Below are positions 26,766 through 37,407 of a stretch of DNA of 64,000 nucleotides, in pieces (position 1 is the first letter of the stretch; each line of letters opens with the position of its first letter). The notes below the pieces were generated by a model. It was not told the origin of the DNA. It saw only the letters and a list, made by a program, of their open reading frames with translations, and made no database searches. Where the stretch lies: the NCBI GenBank assembly GCA_913056455.1, contig CAJXMJ010000001.1, positions 310,001 through 374,000 of the forward strand. Direction: 5' to 3'. The position numbers were made by a program, and so were the translations under genes. This DNA is from an uncultured Fodinibius sp. GTDB lineage: Bacteria; Bacteroidota; Rhodothermia; Balneolales; Balneolaceae.

Positions 26766-27553
26766 AAACACTGACGATTTTAAGATATCAATGGAAAGAT
26801 CTGCTTCGAGGAAAGTGGATTGTGGGTTATGGACTTATTTACCTGCTTATCGCCGATGCGATGATTCGATTCGGTAATGCTGGTCCCAAAGCTATGCTCA
26901 GTATTTCAAATATCATGTTATTACTCATTCCGCTTGTAGGGATGATTTATGGCGCGCTTTATCTATATCAGTCGCGCGAATTTACCGAGCTGTTATTGGC
27001 TCAGCCGATTGATCGTGCTTCCCTTTTCTGGGGATTATTCGGAGGATTGGCGATTCCGTTGGCATTGGCATTTACTATAGGAACTGCGCTGCCCATGATT
27101 TATACGGGCATGATTCTTACCGCTAATCTGCAATCAATATTACTGATTCTGATGCTCGGTATCGCATTAACACTATTGTTTACCGGACTTGGATTCTGGT
27201 TTGGTCTCAAATTTTTTGAGGATCGCGTTAAGGGACTTGGCTTTGCCCTGGTAAGCTGGCTCTTTTTGGCTGTACTCTATGATGGATTGGTTCTACTTGC
27301 TGTGTTTACGTTTGGAGATTATCCCATTGAAAAACCAATGCTGGCTATGGCTTTGGCTAATCCCATCGACTTGGCCCGTATAACGGTACTTTTGGAATTT
27401 GATATTTCTGCATTAATGGGATATACCGGTGCCGTATTTAGCCGCTTTTTTGGAAGTATGATGGGGGTTAGTGTTGCATTAAGTTGTCTTATGCTTTGGC
27501 TTGGCATCCCACTTTGGAGAAGTCAACGACAGTTTGAAAAGAAAGATTTTTAA
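26762..27553 (+). CDS. nosY: NosY, ABC-type permease
   Basis: The 263-residue integral membrane protein has about six helices: near 20-38, 55-77, 95-117, 125-148, 158-183 and 230-252. It matches the permease partner of NosF. It starts 4 bp inside nosF and closes the nosZ-to-nosY series. Confidence 0.92.
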   Translation: MKTLTILRYQWKDLLRGKWIVGYGLIYLLIADAMIRFGNAGPKAMLSISNIMLLLIPLVGMIYGALYLYQSREFTELLLAQPIDRASLFWGLFGGLAIPLALAFTIGTALPMIYTGMILTANLQSILLILMLGIALTLLFTGLGFWFGLKFFEDRVKGLGFALVSWLFLAVLYDGLVLLAVFTFGDYPIEKPMLAMALANPIDLARITVLLEFDISALMGYTGAVFSRFFGSMMGVSVALSCLMLWLGIPLWRSQRQFEKKDF

Positions 27554-27567
27554 TGTATAGCAACGGA

Positions 27568-27602
27568 TTTCACTGACCATAATTATGTTTTAATCAGTGA
27601 AA
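27568..27602. promoter_or_regulatory. Inverted repeat upstream of hemN
   Basis: TTTCACTGA and TCAGTGAAA are separated by 17 bp, between nosY and hemN, ending 20 bp before the hemN start. There is no T-run, so an operator or RNA hairpin is more likely than a terminator. It does not match the AAGA-N8-TCTT sites or an FNR box. Confidence 0.4.
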
Positions 27603-27622
27603 ATCTATGGAAACAAAATATT

Positions 27623-28999
27623 ATGGAAAAAGTCAGTCTCGATCTCATAAAGAAATACAATGTTCAGGGACCGCGCTATACCTCGTATCCTACGGCCGTG
27701 CAGTTTCAGGAAGCAGATGAAGATGATGTAGCTTCACTACATCAATATTTGGTCGAGCGCAATGCCGATCCGCACCCCGTATCACTTTATTTTCATATTC
27801 CGTTTTGTTTCTCACTTTGCTGGTACTGCGGTTGTACAAAAGTAATTACCAAGGACCGGGATCGCGGAGATCTCTACCTTGAATACCTTGAAAAGGAAAT
27901 GGATCAGGTAGCTGGAATATTGCATCCTGATTCGGAAGTAGTACAGATCCACTTTGGTGGAGGCACGCCTACCTTCTTGAAGCCCAATCAGCTTCAGCGG
28001 CTTGGCAAGGCTATTCAAAGTCGATTTAACTTAACGGGCCAAACAGAATTTGGGGTAGAGATCGATCCGCGTAAATGTACCCAAGAGCATATCCAAACGT
28101 TGGCAGATATTGGTTGTAACCGGGCTTCACTGGGTGTACAAGATACAAATGAAGAAGTACAGCAAGCTATTCATCGTATTCAACCCTTTGAACAAACTGA
28201 GCAAGTTACCCAATGGTTGCGAGATGCCGGTATCAATTCCATTAATTTTGACTTGATCTATGGATTACCCCTTCAGACGCTCGATACATTTCGCAAAACG
28301 ATGGATGATGTTATCAGCTTGATGCCGGATCGACTGGCTGTATACAGTTATGCACATATTCCCAGCATGATGCCAGCCCAAAAGTTGCTCAATGAGGAAG
28401 ATATGCCTACAACAGATGAGAAGTTGTCTATGTTGCAGCTTAGCATTTCACATCTGACAGATAATGGTTATCGCTTTATTGGGATGGATCACTTTTCGCG
28501 AAAAGATGAAGAGCTTTCCCGAGCTATGGATAACGGTACTTTACAGCGCAATTTCCAGGGATATAGTACCTTAGCCGGCGCGGATCTCTATGCTTTTGGG
28601 ATGTCAGGTATTTCAAACGTAGGTAATTATTATTGGCAAAATACCAAGGAACTCGGTGAATATTATAAGAGGTTAGACAAAAATGAGAGTCCGGTGGCCA
28701 AAGTATTGCAACTTTGCAAAGATGATAGGTTACGACATCATGTAATAATGCAAATCATGTGCAAGATGGGGCTTTCATTTGATGAAATTGAGGAAAAATG
28801 GGGCATAGTTTTTGAGGACTATTTTAGTAGCAGTCTTGAGCGCTTGTCCGAGTTACAGGCCGATGGATTTGTTGAAGTATCAAATACTAAAATTACAATA
28901 ACCGAGCGCGGTCGACTTTTTCTACGTAATGTGGCAATGTGTTTCGATAAATATTTAAATAGAAAAACATCTGCCCGCTCGTTCTCAAAAACAGTGTAG
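27623..28999 (+). CDS. hemN: Oxygen-independent coproporphyrinogen III oxidase
   Basis: The 458-residue radical-SAM enzyme has Cys62-x3-Cys66-x2-Cys69 in [14 protein letters not shown], the extra Cys71 typical of HemN, and GGGTPTFL for SAM binding. It oxidatively decarboxylates coproporphyrinogen III without oxygen. That supports haem synthesis during denitrification, which explains its place next to the nos genes. The length and N-terminal [14 protein letters not shown] match true HemN rather than HemW-type homologues. Confidence 0.95.
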   Translation: MEKVSLDLIKKYNVQGPRYTSYPTAVQFQEADEDDVASLHQYLVERNADPHPVSLYFHIPFCFSLCWYCGCTKVITKDRDRGDLYLEYLEKEMDQVAGILHPDSEVVQIHFGGGTPTFLKPNQLQRLGKAIQSRFNLTGQTEFGVEIDPRKCTQEHIQTLADIGCNRASLGVQDTNEEVQQAIHRIQPFEQTEQVTQWLRDAGINSINFDLIYGLPLQTLDTFRKTMDDVISLMPDRLAVYSYAHIPSMMPAQKLLNEEDMPTTDEKLSMLQLSISHLTDNGYRFIGMDHFSRKDEELSRAMDNGTLQRNFQGYSTLAGADLYAFGMSGISNVGNYYWQNTKELGEYYKRLDKNESPVAKVLQLCKDDRLRHHVIMQIMCKMGLSFDEIEEKWGIVFEDYFSSSLERLSELQADGFVEVSNTKITITERGRLFLRNVAMCFDKYLNRKTSARSFSKTV

Positions 29000-29007
29000 G
29001 TGACTTT

Positions 29008-31662
29008 ATGGATGCTCAGAACCAAGTGTTTACGTTTGGCGGTGGTACAGCAGAAGGAGACAAATCAATGAAAGAGTTGCTTGGGGGAAAGGGAGCAAAC
29101 CTTGCTGAAATGAGTAGTATTGGCATGCCTATCCCACCGGGCTTTACGATATCTACTAAAGTCTGTAAATATTATAATGAGCATGATGGCCAATGGCCTG
29201 ATGGACTAGAAGCGGAAATAAAAGAAAGTGTTTATCACTTAGAAGAATTAATGAACCTTCAGTTTGGCGATCCCAAAGATCCGTTGTTGGTTTCAGTTCG
29301 TTCGGGAGCAGCTATTTCTATGCCGGGAATGATGGATACGGTCTTAAATTTGGGGTTAACAGATCAGTCCGTGCAGGGACTAGCTGAAAAAACCGGTAAT
29401 GAGCGCTTTGCCTACGATTGTTATCGCCGCTTTATTGATATGTTTGGTGATGTTGTGATGGGGGTAGCTCACGAGAAGTTTGAACATGCCCTCCAGAAGT
29501 TAAAGGATGAGAAAAATGTTGAGCTGGATACGCAGCTGGACGTAGCTGATCTGAAAGAATTAGTCGACCGATATAAAAAAGTTTACGAAGAGAATACGGG
29601 AGAAGATTTTCCTCAAGATCCTGATGATCAGCTGAGACTCTCAATAAACGGTGTTTTTGGTTCTTGGAACGCCAAGCGAGCCATCAAATATCGTCGAATA
29701 AATAAAATCACCGGTTTGTTGGGTACGGCTGTAAATGTACAGGCAATGGTGTATGGAAATATGGGAGATGATAGTGCCACAGGCGTTTGTTTTACGCGCA
29801 ATCCTTCTGATGGAAACAATGAGCTCTACGGTGAATTCTTGATTAATGCCCAAGGCGAAGATGTGGTAGCGGGTATTCGCACACCGCGGGATATTAATAA
29901 GCTTAAAGAGGTAATGCCTGATTCGTATGATGAGTTACTTGAATTGACAAATCAGTTGGAAGAGCATTACCAGGATATGCAGGATATTGAATTTACGGTA
30001 CAGCAGGGCGACCTGTTTATCCTGCAGACACGAAATGGTAAACGGACAGGTGCTGCGGCGGTTAAAATTGCCATTGATATGGTGGATGAAGGTATTCTGG
30101 AGAAAGATAAGGCCGTAGCAAATTTGGTGGAGCCCGGTCATTTGGATCAACTGTTACACCCACAACTCAAGGAAGATGAAATTGATGAAAACGATATTCT
30201 TGGAGAAGGATTACCCGCATCGCCCGGTGCTGCGGTGGGTAAAGTCGTTTTTGATTCTGATACGGCCGAAGAAGAGCATGGTAAGGGTAATCCGGTAATA
30301 TTAGTTCGTATCGAAACAAGTCCCGAAGATGTAGGGGGAATGTCGGCTGCTGAAGGTATCCTTACATCGCGCGGAGGTATGACAAGTCACGCTGCGGTCG
30401 TAGCCCGTGGTTGGGGTAAACCCTGTGTGGCTGGCTGTGATAGCATTACTATTGATTATGATAAACAGCAATTTACGGCCGGTGATGTGACCGTTAAAGC
30501 GGGCGATTGGATTTCAATTGACGGCGCACGCGGGACGGTAATTCATGGAAAGAAAGAGGTGGAAGCCCCCCAGTTTGGGGAGAACTTCCGCACCTTTATG
30601 ACCTGGGTAGATGAATTCCGTGATATGAAGGTGCGTACAAATGCCGATACACCGGAAGATGCTCTTCGCGCTCGGGAATACGGAGCACAGGGAATTGGAC
30701 TGGCTCGTACCGAGCACATGTTCTTTGGAGAAGAACGAATCCGTGAAATGCGTCGAATGATTATCTCCGAGAGTGAAGAAGAACGTCGAAGTGCTTTGAA
30801 AAATCTACTACCATATCAACGTCAGGATTTTATTGAGATTTTTGAAGCAATGGAAGGATTGCCTGTGACGGTACGGTTACTGGATCCGCCGCTGCATGAA
30901 TTCCTACCCGATGAAGAAAATGAGGTCGAAACCCTTGCAAAGGAGCTGGGAATTAGTACGGCTGAACTGAATCGAAAAATACGTTTGCTTAGCGAGTTTA
31001 ACCCTATGTTGGGTCACCGTGGATGTCGGCTGGGAATCACCTATCCTGAAATTACCGAAATGCAGGCGCGGGCTATTTTAGAAGCGGCTGTAGAGGTTAA
31101 TGGTAAAGGCAATGAGGTGTATCCCGAAATCATGATTCCGCTGGTGGGAACCGCAGAGGAGTTTATCCATGAGCGACATGTTGTAGATGAAATTGCCGAG
31201 AAAGTATTTGCTGAAAAGGGCAGTGAAGTCGATTATAAAGTAGGTACGATGATCGAAATCCCCCGGGCAGCGCTTATTGCTGATAAGATTGCTGATGAAG
31301 CAGACTTTTTCTCTTTCGGTACGAACGATCTGACTCAGATGACGTTCGGCTACAGTCGAGATGATGCCGGGAAATTCCTGGAGCATTATCTGAATGAGGG
31401 AATTCTCAAAAATGATCCCTTCCAGGTGCTGGACGAAGAAGGGGTGGGTCAACTCGTACAAATGGGAGTGGAAAAAGGTCGTGGGGCCAAAGCTGATCTT
31501 AAGGTGGGAATCTGTGGTGAACACGGCGGTGACCCCAGCAGCGTGGCTTTTTGCTACAACCTTGGATTGAACTATGTGTCCTGTTCCCCGTATCGCGTAC
31601 CCATTGCGCGACTTGCCTCAGCACAGGCTTTTCTGCGATCAGGAAAAAAGGTCGTTTCATAA
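29008..31662 (+). CDS. ppdK: Pyruvate, phosphate dikinase
   Basis: The 884-residue protein has the full PPDK layout. An ATP-grasp domain at the N-terminus carries [10 protein letters not shown] and [16 protein letters not shown]. The central swivelling domain has the phosphorylated histidine in [22 protein letters not shown]. The C-terminal PEP/pyruvate barrel ends with ICGEHGGDP. It interconverts pyruvate, ATP and phosphate with PEP, AMP and pyrophosphate. It starts 8 bp after hemN, so it is co-transcribed with a haem gene, an unusual pairing. A terminator follows at 31691. Confidence 0.96.
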   Translation: MDAQNQVFTFGGGTAEGDKSMKELLGGKGANLAEMSSIGMPIPPGFTISTKVCKYYNEHDGQWPDGLEAEIKESVYHLEELMNLQFGDPKDPLLVSVRSGAAISMPGMMDTVLNLGLTDQSVQGLAEKTGNERFAYDCYRRFIDMFGDVVMGVAHEKFEHALQKLKDEKNVELDTQLDVADLKELVDRYKKVYEENTGEDFPQDPDDQLRLSINGVFGSWNAKRAIKYRRINKITGLLGTAVNVQAMVYGNMGDDSATGVCFTRNPSDGNNELYGEFLINAQGEDVVAGIRTPRDINKLKEVMPDSYDELLELTNQLEEHYQDMQDIEFTVQQGDLFILQTRNGKRTGAAAVKIAIDMVDEGILEKDKAVANLVEPGHLDQLLHPQLKEDEIDENDILGEGLPASPGAAVGKVVFDSDTAEEEHGKGNPVILVRIETSPEDVGGMSAAEGILTSRGGMTSHAAVVARGWGKPCVAGCDSITIDYDKQQFTAGDVTVKAGDWISIDGARGTVIHGKKEVEAPQFGENFRTFMTWVDEFRDMKVRTNADTPEDALRAREYGAQGIGLARTEHMFFGEERIREMRRMIISESEEERRSALKNLLPYQRQDFIEIFEAMEGLPVTVRLLDPPLHEFLPDEENEVETLAKELGISTAELNRKIRLLSEFNPMLGHRGCRLGITYPEITEMQARAILEAAVEVNGKGNEVYPEIMIPLVGTAEEFIHERHVVDEIAEKVFAEKGSEVDYKVGTMIEIPRAALIADKIADEADFFSFGTNDLTQMTFGYSRDDAGKFLEHYLNEGILKNDPFQVLDEEGVGQLVQMGVEKGRGAKADLKVGICGEHGGDPSSVAFCYNLGLNYVSCSPYRVPIARLASAQAFLRSGKKVVS

Positions 31663-31690
31663 TTACTTCATGATTAGATGATAACTTCTG

Positions 31691-31723
31691 CTGCCCTCTC
31701 CATTAGGAGGGGGTAGTTTTTTT
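31691..31723 (+). terminator. Rho-independent terminator after ppdK
   Basis: CTGCCCTCTCC pairs with GGAGGGGGTAG (two G-T wobbles, 5-bp loop) and is followed by seven T residues. Confidence 0.85.
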
Positions 31724-31743
31724 GTCATAGCAGAAACTTTAAT

Positions 31744-32853
31744 TTGAGGGACTTGAATCCTTTAGATAAGTTCTGGCACAATCAATCATTACTAACTGAC
31801 GAGCGATACATTTTAGTGAACTCATTTGAAAGAAAAGCGGTACGAACCTGGTTCTGGTCTGGTGCTACTCTCATTTTTATCATGGTAGTTGTAGGTGGTA
31901 TTACGCGCCTCACAGATTCCGGCCTATCAATGTCTGACTGGAATCTTATTATGGGAGCTATTCCGCCTATGAATGAAGCCGAATGGCTGGCTGTTTTTGA
32001 ACGCTATAAAGAATTTCCGCAATATCAGCAGATAAATGCAGGGATGTCATTAGCGGAATTTAAGGCCATTTTCTTCTGGGAATATTTTCATCGTCTGTTG
32101 GGACGGCTTATTGGCCTTGTATTTTTGATCCCCTTTGGATTTTTCTGGGTAAAAGGATATTTCAATTCGAAGACACTGCGGCGCGCATGGGTGTTATTTG
32201 GGTTGGGTGCCTTTCAGGGAGCTATGGGTTGGATTATGGTTAAAAGCGGCCTTGTGGATGTACCCTACGTCAGTCATTACCGATTGACCGCTCACCTGCT
32301 GTTAGCAATGCTTTTGTTTGGATTCTGTATCTGGTATGCGCTGGATCTTTATGAAGATAAACCCACGGAGAAAAGTTCAGATATCCTTTCCCTTAGACGA
32401 TGGTCAATTGGGCTGCTTATTCTTTTTGTTGCCCAAGTTATTTGGGGGGCTTTCACGGCCGGACTTGATGCAGGATATATTTATAATACTTTCCCTACAA
32501 TGAATGGTGAGTGGGTCCCCCAAGGGATTTGGACGCTACAGCCGATACTTGCAAACTTTGTAGAACATCCGGGCACAGTACAGTGGATGCACCGGATACT
32601 CGGTACATTATTGGGGTTGGTAACGATCGGTTTCTGGTGGCGAAATCATAAGGCTGATGTTGGGCACTTGTTGAAGCAGAAAGCAAGAATACTGTTGGGG
32701 ATGATGCTCACACAGTATGTATTGGGCATTTTGACGGTTATTACTAATGTGGAGTTATTGATAGGAGTCGTACATCAAGCTGGGGCGTTGGCTGTTCTCT
32801 TTTTCTGGATTTGGTATTACCATGAAATAAAATCTAATTGGGCAAATGTCTAA
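31744..32853 (+). CDS. ctaA: Haem A synthase, CtaA/COX15 type
   Basis: The 369-residue membrane protein has about eight helices. Four conserved haem-ligand histidines are visible in EYFHRLLGR, LTAHLLLAM, WMHRILGTL and VVHQAGALA. The GGITRLTDSGLSM segment after the first helix is diagnostic. It converts haem O to haem A for aa3-type oxidases. The listed start is TTG; a GTG at 31816 (NSFERKAVR) is also possible. Its end lies 15 bp before an NsrR-like site serving ric. Confidence 0.93.
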   Translation: MRDLNPLDKFWHNQSLLTDERYILVNSFERKAVRTWFWSGATLIFIMVVVGGITRLTDSGLSMSDWNLIMGAIPPMNEAEWLAVFERYKEFPQYQQINAGMSLAEFKAIFFWEYFHRLLGRLIGLVFLIPFGFFWVKGYFNSKTLRRAWVLFGLGAFQGAMGWIMVKSGLVDVPYVSHYRLTAHLLLAMLLFGFCIWYALDLYEDKPTEKSSDILSLRRWSIGLLILFVAQVIWGAFTAGLDAGYIYNTFPTMNGEWVPQGIWTLQPILANFVEHPGTVQWMHRILGTLLGLVTIGFWWRNHKADVGHLLKQKARILLGMMLTQYVLGILTVITNVELLIGVVHQAGALAVLFFWIWYYHEIKSNWANV

Positions 32854-32866
32854 ATTTATTCTTAAT

Positions 32867-32886
32867 TTAAGACAAAGTAGTCTTAA
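32867..32886. promoter_or_regulatory. NsrR-like palindrome upstream of ric
   Basis: AAGA (32869-32872), 8 bp, TCTT (32881-32884), flanked TT and AA; the inner part CAAAGTAG is nearly identical to the nirK site. Centred about 57 bp before the ric start codon. Confidence 0.75.
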
Positions 32887-32933
32887 ATACTTAAAGGGTC
32901 AGGATTCCCATTAAAAAATATCAGAGCATAACT

Positions 32934-33653
32934 ATGAGTATCACAAAAGAACGGACAATTGGACAGCTTGTTAAAGATGATTATAGGACCGCACAAGTAT
33001 TTCAGCAAAACGGACTGGATTTTTGCTGTGGCGGAAATCGAACTATTGAAGAGGCTTGTGTAAGTAAGGATGTGAATACTGATGATATTGTTAGAGCTTT
33101 AAATCAGGTCACAAATAATGGTACCAAAGAGGATAATTATGATCAGTGGTCGCTGGATTTTCTGGTAGATTATATTGTCAATAATCACCACGAATTTACC
33201 CGAAATAAATTGCCAGAGATTGGTAAGTATGCAAAGAAGGTTGCCAAGGTACACGGGGATCGACATGATGAGTTAAATGAGATTTATTATGAGTTTACCA
33301 TGTTGCATACCGAGATTTTTAACCACCTGGATAAAGAGGAGCGTATTCTTTTTCCTTATATCAAACAGTTGGTAGAAGCAGAAAAGAAAGGAGTAAAGCC
33401 GGAAGCACCGGAATTTGGGGAGGCAGCTAATCCCATTGCAATGATGGAAGATGAGCACGATGAAGCAGGCACCTCGATGGCAAAAATAAGAAGGCTTAGC
33501 AATAATTTTACTCCCCCCGAAGATGCTTGTACAACTTATCGATTGCTGTATCAAAACCTGGAGGGTTTTGAAAAAGATTTGCATAAGCATGTTCACCTTG
33601 AGAACAATATTCTTTTTCCGAAAGCGACGAAACTCGAAAAACAGTTAAATTAA
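32934..33653 (+). CDS. ric: Di-iron iron-sulfur cluster repair protein (ScdA/YtfE)
   Basis: The 239-residue protein has the ScdA N-terminal domain with FCCGG (about residues 31-36). The hemerythrin-like domain shows the ligands seen in YtfE: an NHHEF pair, KVHGD, LDKEERILFP, EDEHDEAG and HKHVHLENNILFP. It restores Fe-S clusters damaged by NO or oxidants. It is a classic NsrR target, which supports the palindrome found in its promoter. It may be the first gene of a unit with the next two genes (76 and 33 bp spacing). Confidence 0.95.
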   Translation: MSITKERTIGQLVKDDYRTAQVFQQNGLDFCCGGNRTIEEACVSKDVNTDDIVRALNQVTNNGTKEDNYDQWSLDFLVDYIVNNHHEFTRNKLPEIGKYAKKVAKVHGDRHDELNEIYYEFTMLHTEIFNHLDKEERILFPYIKQLVEAEKKGVKPEAPEFGEAANPIAMMEDEHDEAGTSMAKIRRLSNNFTPPEDACTTYRLLYQNLEGFEKDLHKHVHLENNILFPKATKLEKQLN

Positions 33654-33729
33654 TATCACCCATCTGTACAATACGTGGTGGTTATTTCATAGATGAACAT
33701 AAATTTTTATATCTAAGAACAGTAAAATC

Positions 33730-35544
33730 ATGTCTCATTCTCCTCACAATTTTTCTATTCCCGTAATGGGGACCGGTCATTCTATCGATTCCCCTGTCAG
33801 GGTAGGCCCATATGGAATTAACTCGGTAATATCTATTGTAGACGATCTGCTGGTTGAAAAAATACGCAAGTTCTACTGTAAAAAGTACGACTTTGAATTC
33901 AAAAGCATTGGGCGTACTGCCGAAGATGGCCGGGCCCGACGGATCACTGCTTATCTTGATACCGTTCAGGAGATCGTAGAGAAAAAGTTCTCAGCTATTA
34001 AGAGCCAGCCGTTCTTTGAGAAAAACGAGAAGTCGAAGTATTTCGAGATGCTCCCGGATGGCAGTGTTATAAAAGAGAAATACAATCAGTTGATGAGCAC
34101 AGAAGAGGGTAGTTTTCGTGATCGCCTTTCGTGTGAACTCTCTCGCATGATGAAACCCGGTTCCATTGATGTTAATATCATGGCGAAGGTAGATAAGCTG
34201 AATTATACGAAAGATGGTGCGCCGATGAGTAAGGAGTTCAGTGATGCCAGTGCGGCTCTTCGGGGTTATGCAAAGAGCAAGGTTTCGTCCAGTCTCATTT
34301 TATCAGCGGGATTCAATCCGCGGCTCTATAACTATATTACGGAATTCAAGGATTTTTACCGTGATTCGAAAGGAGAGATCAAGAAGAAAATTATCTTAAA
34401 AGTAAGTGATTTCCGGTCGGCGCTGATACAGGGAAAGTATTTGGCTAAAAAGGGGCTCGAGGTTTTTGAATATCGTATTGAGTCTGGATTAAATTGTGGG
34501 GGACACGCATTTCCATCCGACGGACATTTGATGCCGAGTTTGCTTAGGGAGTTTCGGGAAAAGAGAGATCAGCTTACCAAGGCAGTACAGCCACTTATTG
34601 AGAAATATTACGAAGAAAATGGGGATGGATTTTTAGGTGATTGGGAGATAACAGAGCCGCGATTGACCATTCAGGGTGGAATTGGTGTAAGCGGTGAAGC
34701 CGATCGGTTGCTAAATGATTTTGAGATGGATGCCACAGGGTGGGGCAGCCCCTTCCTGTTGGTACCGGAGGCAACAACCGTTGACAAACCGACACGCCAG
34801 CTATTAGAAAATGCGGGCGAAAAAGAGTTATACCTGAGTGGTGTATCTCCGTTGGGTGTGCCGTTTAATAACGTAAGAGAAACCGGATCTGCACAGTGGC
34901 ATCAAGAACGCATTGAAAAAGATAAGCCTGGTTCGCCATGTCCTAAAGGATTTCTAAAGTCTAACACAGAATTCACCGATCAGCCTATCTGTACGGCCTC
35001 TACACAGTATCAGCTGCTAAAGCTGGATCAAATTGCCCAAAGTGAGATGCCTGAGGAGAAGAAAGAGCAACAGCGTGAAAAAGTACTTGGTAAAGCCTGT
35101 CTTTGTGATCATCTGGGCAACGGTGCGCTCATCAATCTGGGTATTTTAGCAGAGCATCGTGCGCCCCAGGCGATATGTCCGGGCCCGAATATTGCGTATT
35201 ATGATGGAAAGTATTCACTGCGTGAGATGGTGGATCATATCTACGGACGCAGCGAATCACTGGCCGCTGATGAACGCCCCCATATGTTTGCCAAGGAAAT
35301 TACGCTCTATGTGGATTATGTAGAAGAGTTGGCAGAGCAGTTGGAGGGCGAATCGGGATTAAAGAAGCTGCAAAAATTCAAGAAGAACCTTGAACAGGGT
35401 ATGGAGTATTGCTCGGAGATTGCAAATTCAGAACCATATCAGGATGAAAATCTGCCGTCAATTTCGTTTACTGTATCCGAGCAGAAACAGCGTTTAGAAA
35501 CCATCGTTAATACCTATGAAGAACGCATTTCTGTTGGAGCGTAA
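33730..35544 (+). CDS. Conserved protein of unknown function, possibly FMN/Fe-S barrel enzyme
   Basis: I do not recognise this 604-residue protein. It is soluble, with no signal peptide. Features that stand out are GPYGINSVISIVDD near the N-terminus, GLNCGGHAFPSDGH (about 257-270), and QGGIGVSGEADRLL followed by TGWGSPFLLVPEAT (about 315-345). Conserved-looking cysteines lie in GSPCPKG, QPICTAS, KACLCDHLG and AICPGP. The glycine-rich motif followed by a paired-cysteine region resembles the order in glutamate-synthase-like FMN barrels with an iron-sulfur cluster, but that is a weak inference. It lies between ric and tyrosine phenol-lyase on the same strand with short gaps, so it likely belongs to the same unit. 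Confidence 0.5.
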   Translation: MSHSPHNFSIPVMGTGHSIDSPVRVGPYGINSVISIVDDLLVEKIRKFYCKKYDFEFKSIGRTAEDGRARRITAYLDTVQEIVEKKFSAIKSQPFFEKNEKSKYFEMLPDGSVIKEKYNQLMSTEEGSFRDRLSCELSRMMKPGSIDVNIMAKVDKLNYTKDGAPMSKEFSDASAALRGYAKSKVSSSLILSAGFNPRLYNYITEFKDFYRDSKGEIKKKIILKVSDFRSALIQGKYLAKKGLEVFEYRIESGLNCGGHAFPSDGHLMPSLLREFREKRDQLTKAVQPLIEKYYEENGDGFLGDWEITEPRLTIQGGIGVSGEADRLLNDFEMDATGWGSPFLLVPEATTVDKPTRQLLENAGEKELYLSGVSPLGVPFNNVRETGSAQWHQERIEKDKPGSPCPKGFLKSNTEFTDQPICTASTQYQLLKLDQIAQSEMPEEKKEQQREKVLGKACLCDHLGNGALINLGILAEHRAPQAICPGPNIAYYDGKYSLREMVDHIYGRSESLAADERPHMFAKEITLYVDYVEELAEQLEGESGLKKLQKFKKNLEQGMEYCSEIANSEPYQDENLPSISFTVSEQKQRLETIVNTYEERISVGA

Positions 35545-35556
35545 ATTAGAAATTGA

Positions 35557-36963
<1,407 letters not shown>

Positions 36964-36984
36964 CTCCTTAATTATTGAATGTCT

Positions 36985-37024
36985 AACCTGCAGGGATTAT
37001 AAACCCTGCAGGTTTTTTATTTTT
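36985..37024 (+). terminator. Rho-independent terminator after tpl
   Basis: A perfect AACCTGCAGGG / CCCTGCAGGTT stem with an 8-bp loop is followed by a T-rich run. It ends the ric to tpl unit. Confidence 0.92.
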
Positions 37025-37255
37025 AATCAATTTCTATAGCAGTGATCTTCTATGGATATCATATTATTGCAGCACAAAAGGGGCATGACTGAGATAGAAG
37101 TTCTGATTCTATTTTATTTTCATAACCTATGATAAATACCTATAAGTGGTATATAATTTATTATTAATTATAGGTTACTTATATATTAGATAACAAATAG
37201 GAGAAAAACTTGTTCTGTATGGGGTAATCATCGTATATTATAAACAGTTGATCGA

Positions 37256-37284
37256 AAAAGAGCTCTGCAGCCGCAGGGCTTTTG
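37256..37284. terminator. Possible terminator hairpin downstream of tnaA
   Basis: AGCTCTGC and GCAGGGCT pair across AGCC with one wobble (a mismatch when read as minus-strand RNA). A-run and T-run flank the stem, so it could act in either direction, most usefully for the minus-strand tnaA. Confidence 0.45.
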
Positions 37285-37333
37285 CTATTTATAGCCTTTC
37301 TTTTTGTTGCTAATCCTATGATTTTTAAGATGT

Positions 37334-37365
37334 TCTTTCTGTTTTTATAACCCAGAACAGAAAGA
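37334..37365. repeat. Perfect inverted repeat downstream of tnaA
   Basis: TCTTTCTGTT and AACAGAAAGA are separated by 12 bp, about 45 bp after the tnaA stop. There is no clear T-run on the minus strand, so terminator status is uncertain. Confidence 0.45.
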
Positions 37366-37407
37366 TTCTACAGCGGATTAGGGACTGCTTTAATCCCTAC
37401 GTTTTTA

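Larger units (their letters stand above)
37025..37407. other. Non-coding region between tpl and tnaA
   Basis: No gene is seen. The middle is very AT-rich (37120-37200). Two hairpins (37256-37284 and 37334-37365) lie on the tnaA side. Nothing else was recognised. Confidence 0.5.
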
